Under the pieces are notes generated by a model. It searched no databases. It had not been told where the DNA came from and saw only the letters and a program-made list of their open reading frames with translations. DNA of 38,141 nucleotides from Acidobacteriota bacterium (lineage in GTDB: Bacteria; Acidobacteriota; Terriglobia; Bryobacterales; Bryobacteraceae), in the NCBI GenBank assembly GCA_016871055.1, contig VFZW01000014.1, forward strand, positions 1-38,141, given 5' to 3'. Positions within the stretch are counted from its first letter, which is position 1. Each line of letters begins with the position of its first letter. The translations under genes and the position numbers were made by a program. Positions 23,534 to 31,171 of the stretch are shown here, piece after piece.

Positions 23534-23540
23534 AGGGAGG
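23534..23540 (+). promoter_or_regulatory. Shine-Dalgarno of pntAA
   Basis: AGGGAGG lies 12 nt before the GTG at 23553. The spacing is longer than usual, but no better start codon exists closer, and the protein starts with the conserved MNVIVGVPKE. Confidence 0.55.
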
Positions 23541-23552
23541 GTTGTTACCTAC

Positions 23553-24722
23553 GTGAACGTTATCGTCGGAGTACCCAAGGAAACGTTTCCTTCTGAGTGC
23601 CGTGTCGCTATGACTCCTAGCGGTTTTGACCGGTTGACGAAGGCCGGCATGAAGCTCGTCGTTGAACAAGGCGCCGGCGACGCCGCCGGATTTCCCGATT
23701 CCGAATACGAGGCAAAGGGCGCGAAGCTCGTCTCTCGCGCGGAAGTATTTGCGCAGGCCGGTGTAATTTTACAAGTGCGCACGCTGGGTGCGAATCCCGC
23801 CGCGGGCGAGGCCGACAGCGGGTTGCTGCGGAAAGGTCAGATCGTCATCGGCATGTCGGAACCGCTCACCGCGCTGGATCAAGTTTCGACGATGGCCAAG
23901 GCTGGCGTCACGCTCTTTGCGATGGAGTTGATTCCGCGCATCACGCGAGCGCAAGCGATGGACGCGTTGTCATCCATGGCGACCGTCGCCGGATATCGCG
24001 CGGTGCTCGCCGGCGCGCAGGCGTCGGCGCGGATGTTTCCGATGTTGACCACCGCCGCGGGAACGATCGCGCCCGCCAGAGTGTTCGTGCTCGGCGTCGG
24101 CGTCGCGGGCCTGCAGGCGTTGGCGACGGCGAAGCGCCTGGGTGCGGTTTGCAGCGCGTACGACGTGCGCGCGGCGGCGCGCGAGCAGGCCGAAAGCGTG
24201 GGCGCGAAGTTCATCGCGCTGGAAATCGAAACGACGGCCGCGGAGGGCTCGGGCGGGTACGCCAAGGCGATGGATGAAGAGTTCTATCGCAAGCAGCGCG
24301 AGTTGTTGACGAAGGTCTTGCGCGAGCAGGACGTGGTCATTACAACCGCCGCGGTGCCGGGCCGCAAGGCGCCGGTTCTGATCACAGCCGAGATGGTGCG
24401 CGCGATGCATCCGGGTGCGGTCATCGTCGATATGGCGGCCGAACGCGGCGGCAACTGCGAGTTGACGCGCGCCGGTGAAACAGTTGTGGAAGCGGGCGTG
24501 TCGATTTTGGGCATCACGAATCTGCCGTCGGAATCGGCGTATCACGCCAGCCAGATGTACGCGAAGAACGTGGCGACGCTGCTCGAACATCTGGCGCCGA
24601 ATGGCGTGATTTCGCTCAATCTGACTGACGAAATCACGCGGGAAACGCTGGTCACACACGAAGGCGCAGCCGTGCATCCGCGCGTCGCCGCTCTGCTCGC
24701 TCCGGTTCTGGTGGAAGGATAG
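23553..24722 (+). CDS. pntAA: NAD(P) transhydrogenase subunit alpha part 1 (NAD-binding domain I)
   Basis: A 389-residue soluble subunit of the proton-translocating transhydrogenase, related to alanine dehydrogenase. It begins VNVIVGVPKETFPSECRVAMTP-like with the GVPKE-x-x-x-x-E-x-RVA motif, has LSSMATVAGYRAVLAGA, the NAD-binding Rossmann glycines in FVLGVGVAGLQALATAKRLG, and the mobile-loop/dI region MDEEFYRKQRELLTKVLREQ and TTAAVPGRKAPVLIT. It binds NAD(H) and passes hydride to the NADP-binding PntB. It is the first gene of a pntAA-pntAB-pntB operon with gaps of 2 and -1 nt, the split three-subunit arrangement. Confidence 0.95.
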   Translation: MNVIVGVPKETFPSECRVAMTPSGFDRLTKAGMKLVVEQGAGDAAGFPDSEYEAKGAKLVSRAEVFAQAGVILQVRTLGANPAAGEADSGLLRKGQIVIGMSEPLTALDQVSTMAKAGVTLFAMELIPRITRAQAMDALSSMATVAGYRAVLAGAQASARMFPMLTTAAGTIAPARVFVLGVGVAGLQALATAKRLGAVCSAYDVRAAAREQAESVGAKFIALEIETTAAEGSGGYAKAMDEEFYRKQRELLTKVLREQDVVITTAAVPGRKAPVLITAEMVRAMHPGAVIVDMAAERGGNCELTRAGETVVEAGVSILGITNLPSESAYHASQMYAKNVATLLEHLAPNGVISLNLTDEITRETLVTHEGAAVHPRVAALLAPVLVEG

Positions 24723-24724
24723 TC

Positions 24725-25012
24725 ATGCACGTTTACGAAATCGGTTTGTGGATATTTTTGCTCGCGGCGTTTCTCGGCTTTGAGCTGATTCGCCGCGTGT
24801 CTCCGCTGCTGCACACGCCGCTGATGTCGCTGACCAACGCGATATCGTCGGTCGCCGTTGTCGGTGCGATTCTGGTCGCTGGACATAAGGACGCATCGAC
24901 GCTGGCGAAGGTATTGGGCTGCATCGCCGTCACCGCCTCGACCATCAACGCCGTCGGCGGGTATCTGATTACCGACCGCACGCTGAAGATGTTCAAGAAG
25001 AGGGACGAGTAA
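24725..25012 (+). CDS. pntAB: NAD(P) transhydrogenase subunit alpha part 2 (membrane)
   Basis: A 95-residue membrane protein with three hydrophobic segments (about 5-25, 35-55, 58-85) and the conserved HTPLMSLTNAISSVAVVGAI loop typical of the transhydrogenase dII alpha part. Together with the membrane part of PntB it forms the proton channel. It starts 2 nt after the pntAA stop, and its stop TAA shares its last A with the ATG of pntB, so translation is coupled. Length is normal for the family. Confidence 0.93.
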   Translation: MHVYEIGLWIFLLAAFLGFELIRRVSPLLHTPLMSLTNAISSVAVVGAILVAGHKDASTLAKVLGCIAVTASTINAVGGYLITDRTLKMFKKRDE

Positions 25013-26391
25013 TGCAAAACGTCATTTACCCGATTTTCTATCTGTTCGCGGCGGCGCTGTATATTCTCGCGTTGAAGTGGATGAGTTCGCCGTCGACGGC
25101 GCGGCGCGGCGTGCGCGCGGGCGAGGCCGCGATGTTGCTGGCCGTTGTCGGCACGTTGCTGCGCTTTGAAGTCGTCGAGTATCACTGGATCGCGCTTGCG
25201 TTCCTAATCGGCGCCGCGATCGGCGCGCCGCTGGCGCTGAAGATGCCGATGACCGCCGTGCCGCAGCGAACCGCGATCGCGCAGGCGTTCGGTGCGCTGG
25301 CCGCGGCGTTGATCGGCACCGCGGAGTTGCTCGAAGCGCATCCAAGCGGATTTGTGATGGCTGCGCTGACGGTCGAGATGCTGCTCGGCTACATGACATT
25401 CACCGCGAGCTTGATCGCATTCGGCAAACTGCAAGAGCTATTACCAGGCCGCCCGATGACCTATCGCGGGCAAAACTACTTCAATCTCAGCGTCCTTGCG
25501 GGCGCGATTTGCCTCGGCGTGCTGATGAACCAGTCGGCCGACCCGATGACGATCTTCCCGTACTTCGTTGGTGCGTCTCTGTTATTCGGCATCCTGCTGA
25601 TCCTGCCGATCGGCGGCGCGGATATGCCGACCGTGATCGCGCTGCTCAACTCCTATGCCGGCCTTTCCGCTTGCGCGATGGGATTCGCGTTTGACAACAA
25701 GTTGCTGATCGTTGCCGGCGCGCTCGACGGCTCGTCGGGCTTCATTCTCTCGATCATCATGTGCCGTGCGATGAACCGGTCGTTCACCAACGTGTTGTTC
25801 GGCGGCTTCGGCGCGCTGCAACAATCCGCCGCCGGTTCGGCGGAACAGCGGCCCGTGCGCTCGGCGTCACCGGAAGAAGCGGCGTCAATTCTCGATGCTG
25901 CTCGCTCCGTAATCATCATTCCCGGTTACGGACTCGCCGTCGCGCAGGCGCAGCACAAGATTCGCGAGATGCACGACATCCTTACCAAACGCGGCGTCGA
26001 AGTGCGGTTCGCGATTCATCCGGTCGCCGGCCGCATGCCGGGGCACATGAACGTGCTGCTGGCCGAAGCTGACATTCCTTACGACAAGCTGGTCGAAATG
26101 GAAGAGATCAACGGCGACTTCCCGATGTGCGACGTGGCGCTCGTGATTGGCGCCAACGACGTTGTGAACCCGGCGGCGAAAAACGATCCGGCTAGCCCGA
26201 TCGCGGGCATGCCGATTCTCGAAGTCGACAACGCGCGGACCGTCATGATCATCAAACGCGGCATGGCGGCGGGGTTTGCGGGCATCGACAACGAACTCTA
26301 TTACATGGACAAAACGCTGATGCTGTTTGGCGATGCGAAGTCGTATGTTTCGAGTTTGGTGAAGGAGCTGGGCGCGCAAGGGAACGAGTAG
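25012..26391 (+). CDS. pntB: NAD(P) transhydrogenase subunit beta
   Basis: A 459-residue protein with about nine membrane helices in the first 265 residues (dII) and the NADP-binding dIII domain at about 285-459. Landmarks are IMCRAMNRSFTNVLFGGFG at the end of dII, SVIIIPGYGLAVAQAQHKIR with the modified Rossmann GYGxAVAQ, FAIHPVAGRMPGHMNVLLAE, DVALVIGANDVVNPAA, and VMIIKRGMAAGFAGIDNELY. The complex couples proton import to NADPH formation from NADH. It starts on the last base of pntAB. Regulation appears to come from the TACAAT upstream of pntAA. Confidence 0.95.
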   Translation: MQNVIYPIFYLFAAALYILALKWMSSPSTARRGVRAGEAAMLLAVVGTLLRFEVVEYHWIALAFLIGAAIGAPLALKMPMTAVPQRTAIAQAFGALAAALIGTAELLEAHPSGFVMAALTVEMLLGYMTFTASLIAFGKLQELLPGRPMTYRGQNYFNLSVLAGAICLGVLMNQSADPMTIFPYFVGASLLFGILLILPIGGADMPTVIALLNSYAGLSACAMGFAFDNKLLIVAGALDGSSGFILSIIMCRAMNRSFTNVLFGGFGALQQSAAGSAEQRPVRSASPEEAASILDAARSVIIIPGYGLAVAQAQHKIREMHDILTKRGVEVRFAIHPVAGRMPGHMNVLLAEADIPYDKLVEMEEINGDFPMCDVALVIGANDVVNPAAKNDPASPIAGMPILEVDNARTVMIIKRGMAAGFAGIDNELYYMDKTLMLFGDAKSYVSSLVKELGAQGNE

Positions 26392-26394
26392 CGC

Positions 26395-26400
26395 TACACT
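26395..26400 (+). promoter_or_regulatory. Possible -10 box before the coiled-coil gene
   Basis: TACACT lies 13 nt before the ATG at 26414, directly after the pntB stop, inside the small inverted repeat CTACA-C-TGTAG (26394-26404). Support is weak. Confidence 0.25.
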
Positions 26401-26413
26401 GTAGTCGAATCCC

Positions 26414-26767
26414 ATGGGCGTTCAAAAGACAATGGACTTCATTCTCGAGCAGCAGGCGGCGTCGACCGCCCGCATGGCTCATGTCGACCTTGTTATGGGT
26501 CGGCTGGTTGAATCCCATTACAACCTGGAACAACACTTCGCCAAGCTGGCGGAGGCGATCACTGAAACCAATCAGGCGATCACCGAAACCAACAAGTCGC
26601 TAACCGAAACGAATCGGAGCGTATCGGCCATTGCGCTAGCATCCGCCTAGACGGACGCGCGGCTTGACCGCTTGTCTGAACGTGTCGATTCAATCGGCGC
26701 CAAGGTCGACGCACTCGTCGATATCGTCGATTCGATGGTGAGGCGAGAATTGCCGCCCAGCGCGTAG
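26414..26767 (+). pseudogene. Coiled-coil protein gene interrupted by an in-frame TAG
   Basis: The first part, 26414-26650, codes 78 residues (MGVQKTMDFILEQQAASTAR onward) and stops at TAG 26648-26650. The same frame continues without further stops for 38 more codons to TAG 26765-26767, giving TDARLDRLSERVDSIGAKVD then ALVDIVDSMVRRELPPSA, which keeps heptad spacing of a coiled coil. The TAG therefore looks like a recent nonsense mutation (or a readthrough site) in a 117-residue coiled-coil protein. Residues 48-68 are three tandem heptads (AITETNQ/AITETNK/SLTETNR). Function unknown. Its final stop abuts the stop of the convergent nucleotidyltransferase gene (TAGCTA). Confidence 0.65.
26555..26617 (+). 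repeat. Three tandem 21-bp units encoding coiled-coil heptads
   Basis: Units 26555-26575, 26576-26596 and 26597-26617 read GCGATCACTGAAACCAATCA(G), GCGATCACCGAAACCAACAA(G) and TCGCTAACCGAAACGAATCG(G). Each encodes one heptad with the core TETN. Units 1 and 2 are the most alike and unit 3 has drifted. Such in-frame 21-bp units can expand or contract without frameshift. Confidence 0.8.
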
Positions 26768-27220
26768 CTAGCCGCAAGGCGGCAGATGCTCTAAGTCCGC
26801 AAGATCCTGCATCCGGCCCGAAGCCGCTTTGTTGCGCCGCAACTCCGCGAGGCCGATGACGGGGATTCGAATTTCACCGTCTTCCCAATACACACGATTC
26901 GGCCACGCTTCCTCGAAACCGACTCCGCTGATCGATTTGAGGATTTCGATTCGGTACGGCGGGACCCCGAAACGCACCACGGCCTTTTCTTCTGAAAACA
27001 AGTCATCCGGCGCATCCGCGAACGCGAAGGTGCGCAGCGCCGCAACGGTACGCTCTTGGTTTTCTTTATCCGCCGCGATCCAGAAATCGATGTGCTTTGT
27101 GTTCCGCACCCAGCCGTAGTAACCAACGGCGTATCCGCCGATCAAGAGATATCGAACGTCATGCGAGTCGAGACACTTCCAGAATTCCAGGAAATGCGGT
27201 TTCATCTGGACCGTCGCCAT
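26768..27220 (-). CDS. Nucleotidyltransferase-fold protein (MNT/AbiEii-like) with altered catalytic motif
   Basis: The ATG at 27220 has AAGGAG at an ideal 5-nt distance and gives 150 residues, 14 fewer than the track. The order CLDSHDVRYLLIGGYAVGYY-GWVRNTKHIDFWIAADKEN is that of small nucleotidyltransferases (GGxAhxxxGxxRxTxDhDhhI). Where the first catalytic Asp is expected, the protein has His (TKHID; codon CAC against GAC), so activity may be lost or changed. The C-terminal part (FGVPPYRIEILKSISGVGFE, IRIPVIGLAELRRNKAASGR, QDLADLEHL) is normal for the family. The upstream small gene overlaps it by 62 bp, a toxin-antitoxin-like layout. Role in defence or regulation is inference. Confidence 0.75.
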   Translation of the reverse strand: MATVQMKPHFLEFWKCLDSHDVRYLLIGGYAVGYYGWVRNTKHIDFWIAADKENQERTVAALRTFAFADAPDDLFSEEKAVVRFGVPPYRIEILKSISGVGFEEAWPNRVYWEDGEIRIPVIGLAELRRNKAASGRMQDLADLEHLPPCG

Positions 27221-27347
27221 ACCAACTCCTTCGCAATTCCGCGAGCAGCGCCATCCGTTCATTCGGCGTCATCGCCCACATCTCTTCACGGTCGCGGCGC
27301 TCGGCCTCTTCGAAACCCTGTACCACTTCCAGTTTCCACTCCGGCAT
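27159..27347 (-). CDS. Small helical protein paired with the nucleotidyltransferase
   Basis: A 62-residue acidic helical protein (MPEWKLEVVQGFEEAERRDR, then EMWAMTPNERMALLAELRRS-WYGDG). The TPxERLxLxxELRR-xxYG pattern is common in short ORFs directly upstream of MNT-like nucleotidyltransferases, where it may act as the antitoxin or partner. The stop lies inside the next gene, which starts 62 bp earlier in another frame. CATAAT lies 8 nt before the ATG. No function has been established to my knowledge. Confidence 0.65.
   Translation of the reverse strand: MPEWKLEVVQGFEEAERRDREEMWAMTPNERMALLAELRRSWYGDGPDETAFPGILEVSRLA
27226..27231 (-). promoter_or_regulatory. Shine-Dalgarno deciding the nucleotidyltransferase start
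   Basis: The minus strand reads AAGGAG 5 nt before the ATG at 27220. It lies inside the coding region of the small upstream gene and is the main reason for choosing this start over the track start at 27262. Confidence 0.6.
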
Positions 27348-27355
27348 GCAATTTC

Positions 27356-27361
27356 ATTATG
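27356..27361 (-). promoter_or_regulatory. Putative -10 box of the small-protein/nucleotidyltransferase pair
   Basis: The minus strand reads CATAAT ending 8 nt before the ATG at 27347. It overlaps the pdxH stop codon, so the pair could be transcribed independently with a nearly leaderless message. Confidence 0.35.
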
Positions 27362-27977
27362 GCGCAAGCCTCTCGCGTCGCCAGCCGCCATCTTCGCGCC
27401 GATACCGCAGCCGGTCATGCAGGCGATTCTCGCGGCCCTGCCAGAACTCGATCTCGTGCGGAACAAGCCGATAGCCGCCCCAGTGCGGCGGGCGCGGAAC
27501 ATCGCCGGGAAAGCGCGCTTCGGCGGCGGCCTCGGCCGCGGCGAGTTGTGCGCGATCGGCAACGACGGCGCTCTGCGACGACGCCCACGCCGAAATGCGA
27601 TGCCCCCGCGGCCGGCTTGCAAAATAGGCGTCGCTCTCCTCGGCGCTTGCTTTTTCGATCCGCCCCGCGACTCGAACCTGCCGATGCAACGGCTGCCACC
27701 AAACGGTGAAGGAAGCGCGTGGATCGGCTGCGATCTCCAGGCCCTTGGCGCTTTCGTAGTTTGTGTAGAACACGAAGCCGCGATCGTCATACCCGCGCAG
27801 CAGCACAATGCGCACACTCGCGGGAGACGTCGCAAGCGCAATTCCATTGGGTTCGGCGATATCGGCGGCGAGCGCCGCATTCATCCACTCCGCGAACAAC
27901 GCGATCGGATCCGCGCCCGCGACCTCTTCGCGCAACTCGGACAATGTGTAGGACTCTCGGATCTTCTCAATGCTCAT
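27357..27977 (-). CDS. pdxH: Pyridoxamine 5'-phosphate oxidase
   Basis: A 206-residue FMN enzyme that makes pyridoxal 5'-phosphate from PNP or PMP. Landmarks are SVRIVLLRGYDDRGFVFYTN, YESAKGLEI, FTVWWQPLHRQVRVAGRIEK, YFASRPRGHRISAWASSQS, PPHWGGYRLVPHEIEFWQGR and NRLHDRLRYRR, all canonical for PdxH. The start ATG at 27977 is 20 bp from the divergent SDR gene. The small-protein gene follows after 9 nt. A PLP-binding MocR regulator is encoded about 3 kb away, but no direct link is shown. Confidence 0.95.
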   Translation of the reverse strand: MSIEKIRESYTLSELREEVAGADPIALFAEWMNAALAADIAEPNGIALATSPASVRIVLLRGYDDRGFVFYTNYESAKGLEIAADPRASFTVWWQPLHRQVRVAGRIEKASAEESDAYFASRPRGHRISAWASSQSAVVADRAQLAAAEAAAEARFPGDVPRPPHWGGYRLVPHEIEFWQGRENRLHDRLRYRREDGGWRRERLAP

Positions 27978-27981
27978 CGAT

Positions 27982-27994
27982 TACTCTGATTAGA
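27982..27994. promoter_or_regulatory. Possible divergent -10 boxes (pdxH / SDR)
   Basis: The plus strand has TACTCT (27982-27987), 10 nt before the SDR ATG at 27998. The minus strand has TCTAAT (27989-27994), 11 nt before the pdxH ATG at 27977. Both lie in a 20-bp intergenic space. Alternative hexamers exist, so the assignment is tentative. Confidence 0.3.
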
Positions 27995-27997
27995 TCC

Positions 27998-28702
27998 ATG
28001 TTCTCTTTTTCCGGACGCAGTATTTTGATCACCGGCGGCACGTCGGGAATCGGCCTTGCCATCGCGCGCGCCTTTGCGGCATCGGGCGCCGGCGTAACAG
28101 TCGCCGGATTGGGCGCGCTTCCCGCCGCCGAACCGGGTATTCGCTTCGCATCGCTTGATGTCACCGATACCGCCGCGTGCAACGCGCTCGTCGCGAGTCT
28201 CGGCCGCATCGATGCCGTCGTCAACGCCGCCGGCATCATTCGCCGCGACGCCGAATTTTCCATCGATGTCTTTCAACGGGTGATGGACGTGAACCTCACC
28301 GGCGCGATGCGCATCGCAACCGCGGCTAAAGAAAAACTGGCCGCGTCAAACGGCGCTATCGTCAACATCGCATCGCTGTGGAGTTACTTCGGCAGCCCGC
28401 GAGTGCCCGCATACACGGCGTCGAAAGGCGCGATCGCGCAGTTGACGAAATCGCTCGCGGTCGCGTGGGCCGCCGATGGCATCCGCGTCAACGCCGTGGC
28501 GCCGGGATGGATCGCAACACCGCTAACCCAAGCGCTGCAGGACAACCCCGAACTCGCTGCGCCGATTCTCGCGCGCTGTCCGCTGAAGCGCTGGGGCCAG
28601 CCGGAAGAGATCGCGCCGCTGGTGTTATTCTTGTGTTCCGATGCGGCGTCGTTTATTACCGGCGCCGTCATGCCGATCGACGGCGGCTATTCCGCCATGT
28701 GA
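27998..28702 (+). CDS. Short-chain dehydrogenase/reductase (SDR)
   Basis: The track ORF begins within pdxH; the ATG at 27998 gives 234 residues starting MFSFSGRSILITGGTSGIGL. It is a classical SDR: the TGGTSGIG dinucleotide-binding motif, NAAG in VVNAAGII, the catalytic YTASK in VPAYTASKGAIAQLTKSLAV, then RVNAVAPGWI and the C-terminal GAVMPIDGGYS. In classical SDRs the catalytic Ser precedes the Tyr by about 13 residues; ASLWSYFGSPRVPAY supplies it. Oxidoreduction of an alcohol or ketone is expected, substrate unknown. A cupin follows after 5 nt, then GT4, suggesting one transcription unit. Confidence 0.9.
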   Translation: MFSFSGRSILITGGTSGIGLAIARAFAASGAGVTVAGLGALPAAEPGIRFASLDVTDTAACNALVASLGRIDAVVNAAGIIRRDAEFSIDVFQRVMDVNLTGAMRIATAAKEKLAASNGAIVNIASLWSYFGSPRVPAYTASKGAIAQLTKSLAVAWAADGIRVNAVAPGWIATPLTQALQDNPELAAPILARCPLKRWGQPEEIAPLVLFLCSDAASFITGAVMPIDGGYSAM

Positions 28703-28707
28703 GCCAA

Positions 28708-29190
28708 ATGTCCCAATCCACTCATCCTCTTTCTCCCGCGCAGATCGTTACGACCGCTGTGCCCGACGACGAACGCATCTGGGTTCCGCAAGCGCCGAAC
28801 GTCTGGTTTCGCCCTCTGATGTTGAACACGCTACAAGGCCAGTGGTGCAATCTGCTGCGCGTGCGCAAAGCGGGCGTGCTCAGCCGTCATCGCCATCCCG
28901 CGCCCGTGCACGGCTACGTGATAAAGGGGAGTTGGCGTTACCTGGAGCACGACTGGGTGGCCCGCGCCGGCGACTACGTGTTCGAACCGCCCGGCGAAAC
29001 GCATACGTTGACCGTCGACTCAGCCGACGAAATGATTACCTTCTTCAACATCTCCGGCTGCATGTACTACGTGGACGAACTGGGCCGAAACACGGGCTTC
29101 GAAGATGTCTTCGTGAAAATCGACATGTGCCGCAAGCATTACATCGAAGTTGGTTTGGGCGAGTCGTTCGTCGATCAGTTCGTCCGGTGA
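28708..29190 (+). CDS. Cupin protein, 2,4'-dihydroxyacetophenone dioxygenase-like
   Basis: A 160-residue single-domain cupin starting at ATG 28708 (MSQSTHPLSPAQIVTTAVPD). The first cupin motif is GVLSRHRHPAPVHGYVIKGS with three metal-type histidines; the second is GDYVFEPPGETHTLTV. VPQAPNVWFRPLMLN, WRYLEHDW, and the later ITFFNISGCMYYVDE are as in the 2,4'-dihydroxyacetophenone dioxygenase (DAD) family, iron enzymes cleaving an aromatic ketone. Many DAD-like proteins have unproven substrates. It sits between an SDR and a glycosyltransferase; its stop overlaps the GTG start of the latter by 4 nt. Confidence 0.82.
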   Translation: MSQSTHPLSPAQIVTTAVPDDERIWVPQAPNVWFRPLMLNTLQGQWCNLLRVRKAGVLSRHRHPAPVHGYVIKGSWRYLEHDWVARAGDYVFEPPGETHTLTVDSADEMITFFNISGCMYYVDELGRNTGFEDVFVKIDMCRKHYIEVGLGESFVDQFVR

Positions 29191-30377
29191 AGGTAATCTA
29201 CACCGCCGCGCACGGCGGGTTCGCCGCCGAACATGCGCCGCTTGGCGGCGGAGCGGCCGTGTGTGACATGTTGTGCGCCGAGTGGGCGCGCACGCGGCCA
29301 TTTGACTTGGAGTTGTACAAGCCGCGCGGCGTCATCGGTGCGGCGATCACATCGTTCGACACGAAAGCCTACGCGCGCTTCTGCCGCGAGTTCGGCCACG
29401 CCTCGACCGAGTTCATTCTGAAGCACGACCCTCGGAATACCGCCGTGCTCGTCAACGATATCTCCGAGGGGCCGGACTTCAAACTGCTCCACGCGCAAGG
29501 CTATCGAATCGTCACACTCTGGCACGTAGATGTCGTGGCCTACATCGCCTCCATGTATGCAAAGGGCCTCGGCTCGCCGCGCACACTGGTGAAGCTTGAC
29601 GCCGCGTTCGGCTGGATGTTTCCCGAAATACTCAACCTCATTTTCGACAAGCAGGCCGACTGCCTCGATTACTCCTTCGCGCACATCGTCCCCGCGCCGG
29701 ATGTAAAGCAAACGATTCTCGAAACGTACCCGCATATCAACTCCGGCAAGATCGACGTGGTGCCGTGGGGTGCGCCTCCCGATAGCGAACCGCCCGCGCC
29801 TCGCGATGCCGCGCGCGATGCGTTCGGCATTCCGCGCGACGCCTTCGTCATGCTCACGCTGAGCCGGTTGTCACCGGAGAAGAATCAGCAATTATTGCTG
29901 GACGCATTGTACTCGTGGGAACGGCAGCGTAACTTCCCCGCGCGGCCGATGTACGTTTTGCTTTGCGGCGCCGCGGCCTACATGCAAGGCGCGCGGCACG
30001 AAGCCAGTCTGCGCGTCAAGGCCGCCCGGCTGCGAAAGACGAAGGTGATCTTCGCCGGGCACGTGCACGGACAGCGCAAGCGCGAGGCGTTCGGCGCGGC
30101 GGACTTGTATGTCTTTCCATCGAAGCATGAGTCCTACGGACTAACGTTGATGGAGGCGTTTCAAGCCGGACTGCCCGCGCTCACGCTCAAGCACGCCGGC
30201 GCCGCTGCCTTAATGGAGCCCGCGTTCGGCGCGATGACGACACGGTCCGGATTTCTCCCGGCGCTGCAACGCCTGATCTCCGCCGGCCTGCCGGCCATGG
30301 GCGCGGCCGCGCGCGACTATGCTTCGGCTCATCCGTTTGCCGGCGCCGCCGCGAGAATCGCCGCGCGCTTGATATAG
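29187..30377 (+). CDS. GT4-family glycosyltransferase
   Basis: The start is GTG at 29187 overlapping the cupin stop (GTGA), giving 396 residues; the long track ORF from 28641 runs through the cupin gene. The N-terminal domain begins MKVIYTAAHGGFAAEHAPLG with a glycine-rich acceptor loop. The C-terminal GT-B domain (from about 215) has FVMLTLSRLSPEKNQQLLLD, KVIFAGHVHGQRKREAFGAA and the EX7E-type segment FPSKHESYGLTLMEAFQAGL, the nucleotide-sugar site of GT4. A retaining transfer of a sugar is expected; donor and acceptor are unknown. Its pairing with a cupin and an SDR is unusual for a surface-polysaccharide enzyme. Confidence 0.88.
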   Translation: MKVIYTAAHGGFAAEHAPLGGGAAVCDMLCAEWARTRPFDLELYKPRGVIGAAITSFDTKAYARFCREFGHASTEFILKHDPRNTAVLVNDISEGPDFKLLHAQGYRIVTLWHVDVVAYIASMYAKGLGSPRTLVKLDAAFGWMFPEILNLIFDKQADCLDYSFAHIVPAPDVKQTILETYPHINSGKIDVVPWGAPPDSEPPAPRDAARDAFGIPRDAFVMLTLSRLSPEKNQQLLLDALYSWERQRNFPARPMYVLLCGAAAYMQGARHEASLRVKAARLRKTKVIFAGHVHGQRKREAFGAADLYVFPSKHESYGLTLMEAFQAGLPALTLKHAGAAALMEPAFGAMTTRSGFLPALQRLISAGLPAMGAAARDYASAHPFAGAAARIAARLI

Positions 30378-30382
30378 CGCGA

Positions 30383-30388
30383 TACACT
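30383..30388 (+). promoter_or_regulatory. Putative -10 box of the enoyl-CoA hydratase gene
   Basis: TACACT ends 10 nt before the ATG at 30399, in the 21-nt gap after the glycosyltransferase. The remaining bases contain no clear ribosome site. Confidence 0.35.
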
Positions 30389-30398
30389 CAGCAAAGCT

Positions 30399-31169
30399 AT
30401 GTCGAAGCTCCTCGTTACCCGCGAAGGTCCCATCACTACGATCACCTTCAACCAACCCGCGCGCAAAAACGCCGTCGATCTTGAGATGACGATGGCCCTG
30501 AAGGACGCAGTGCTTGAGGCCGGTTCGGACGACTCAAAAGTCCTTATTCTCGCCGGCGCTGGCGCCGACTTTTGCGCCGGAGCCGACCTCAAGGCCGGCA
30601 TCGATCCCCGCGACGATGTCGCCGAATACCTGCGCGCCTACACAAACCCGACGATAAAGGTGCTGCGCGAAATGCCGAAATCCGTCATCGCGAAAGTGCG
30701 CGGCGTGGCTGTCGGCATCGGCTGCAACTACGCACTCGCTGCCGACATCCGCATCGCCAGCGAGACGGCGAAGTTCGGCCAGATCTTCACGCGCATCGGG
30801 CTGATGCCCGACGGCGGCTCGACATACTTCTTGCCACGCATGATCGGCTACGCGCGGGCCTTTGAATGGATGGTGACGGCCGATATCGTCGACGCCGCGC
30901 GCGCCCTCGAACTCGGCATAGTCAATCGCGTTGTCGACGACGCCGCGCTCGACAGCGCCGTCGCCGACTTCGCCGCGCGGCTCGCCAACGGTCCCTCGCT
31001 GGCCTTCGCCGGCATCAAACACGCACTCAACATCGGCGAACGCGGCACGCTGGCCGACGCCCTCGACGCCGAAGCCGTGAATCAGAAGGCCTGCATCTCC
31101 TCGGATGACTTCCGGGAAGGCGTCGCCGCTTTCATCGAAAAACGCAAAGCGCGCTTCCAAGGGCGTTAG
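30399..31169 (+). CDS. Enoyl-CoA hydratase/isomerase (crotonase) family protein
   Basis: A 256-residue crotonase-fold protein. ITTITFNQPARKNAVDLEMT is the usual N-terminal strand-turn. The first oxyanion-hole segment is LAGAGADFCAGADLKAG and the second is VRGVAVGIGCNYALAADIRI. At the position of the first catalytic glutamate of hydratases the helix reads FGQIFTRIGLMPDGGSTYFL, where G-hhPDgG is closer to the PaaG/isomerase or 2-(1,2-epoxy)-isomerase subgroup; hydratase activity is therefore not certain. It ends shortly before a MocR regulator on the same strand. Confidence 0.88.
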   Translation: MSKLLVTREGPITTITFNQPARKNAVDLEMTMALKDAVLEAGSDDSKVLILAGAGADFCAGADLKAGIDPRDDVAEYLRAYTNPTIKVLREMPKSVIAKVRGVAVGIGCNYALAADIRIASETAKFGQIFTRIGLMPDGGSTYFLPRMIGYARAFEWMVTADIVDAARALELGIVNRVVDDAALDSAVADFAARLANGPSLAFAGIKHALNIGERGTLADALDAEAVNQKACISSDDFREGVAAFIEKRKARFQGR

Positions 31170-31171
31170 TA

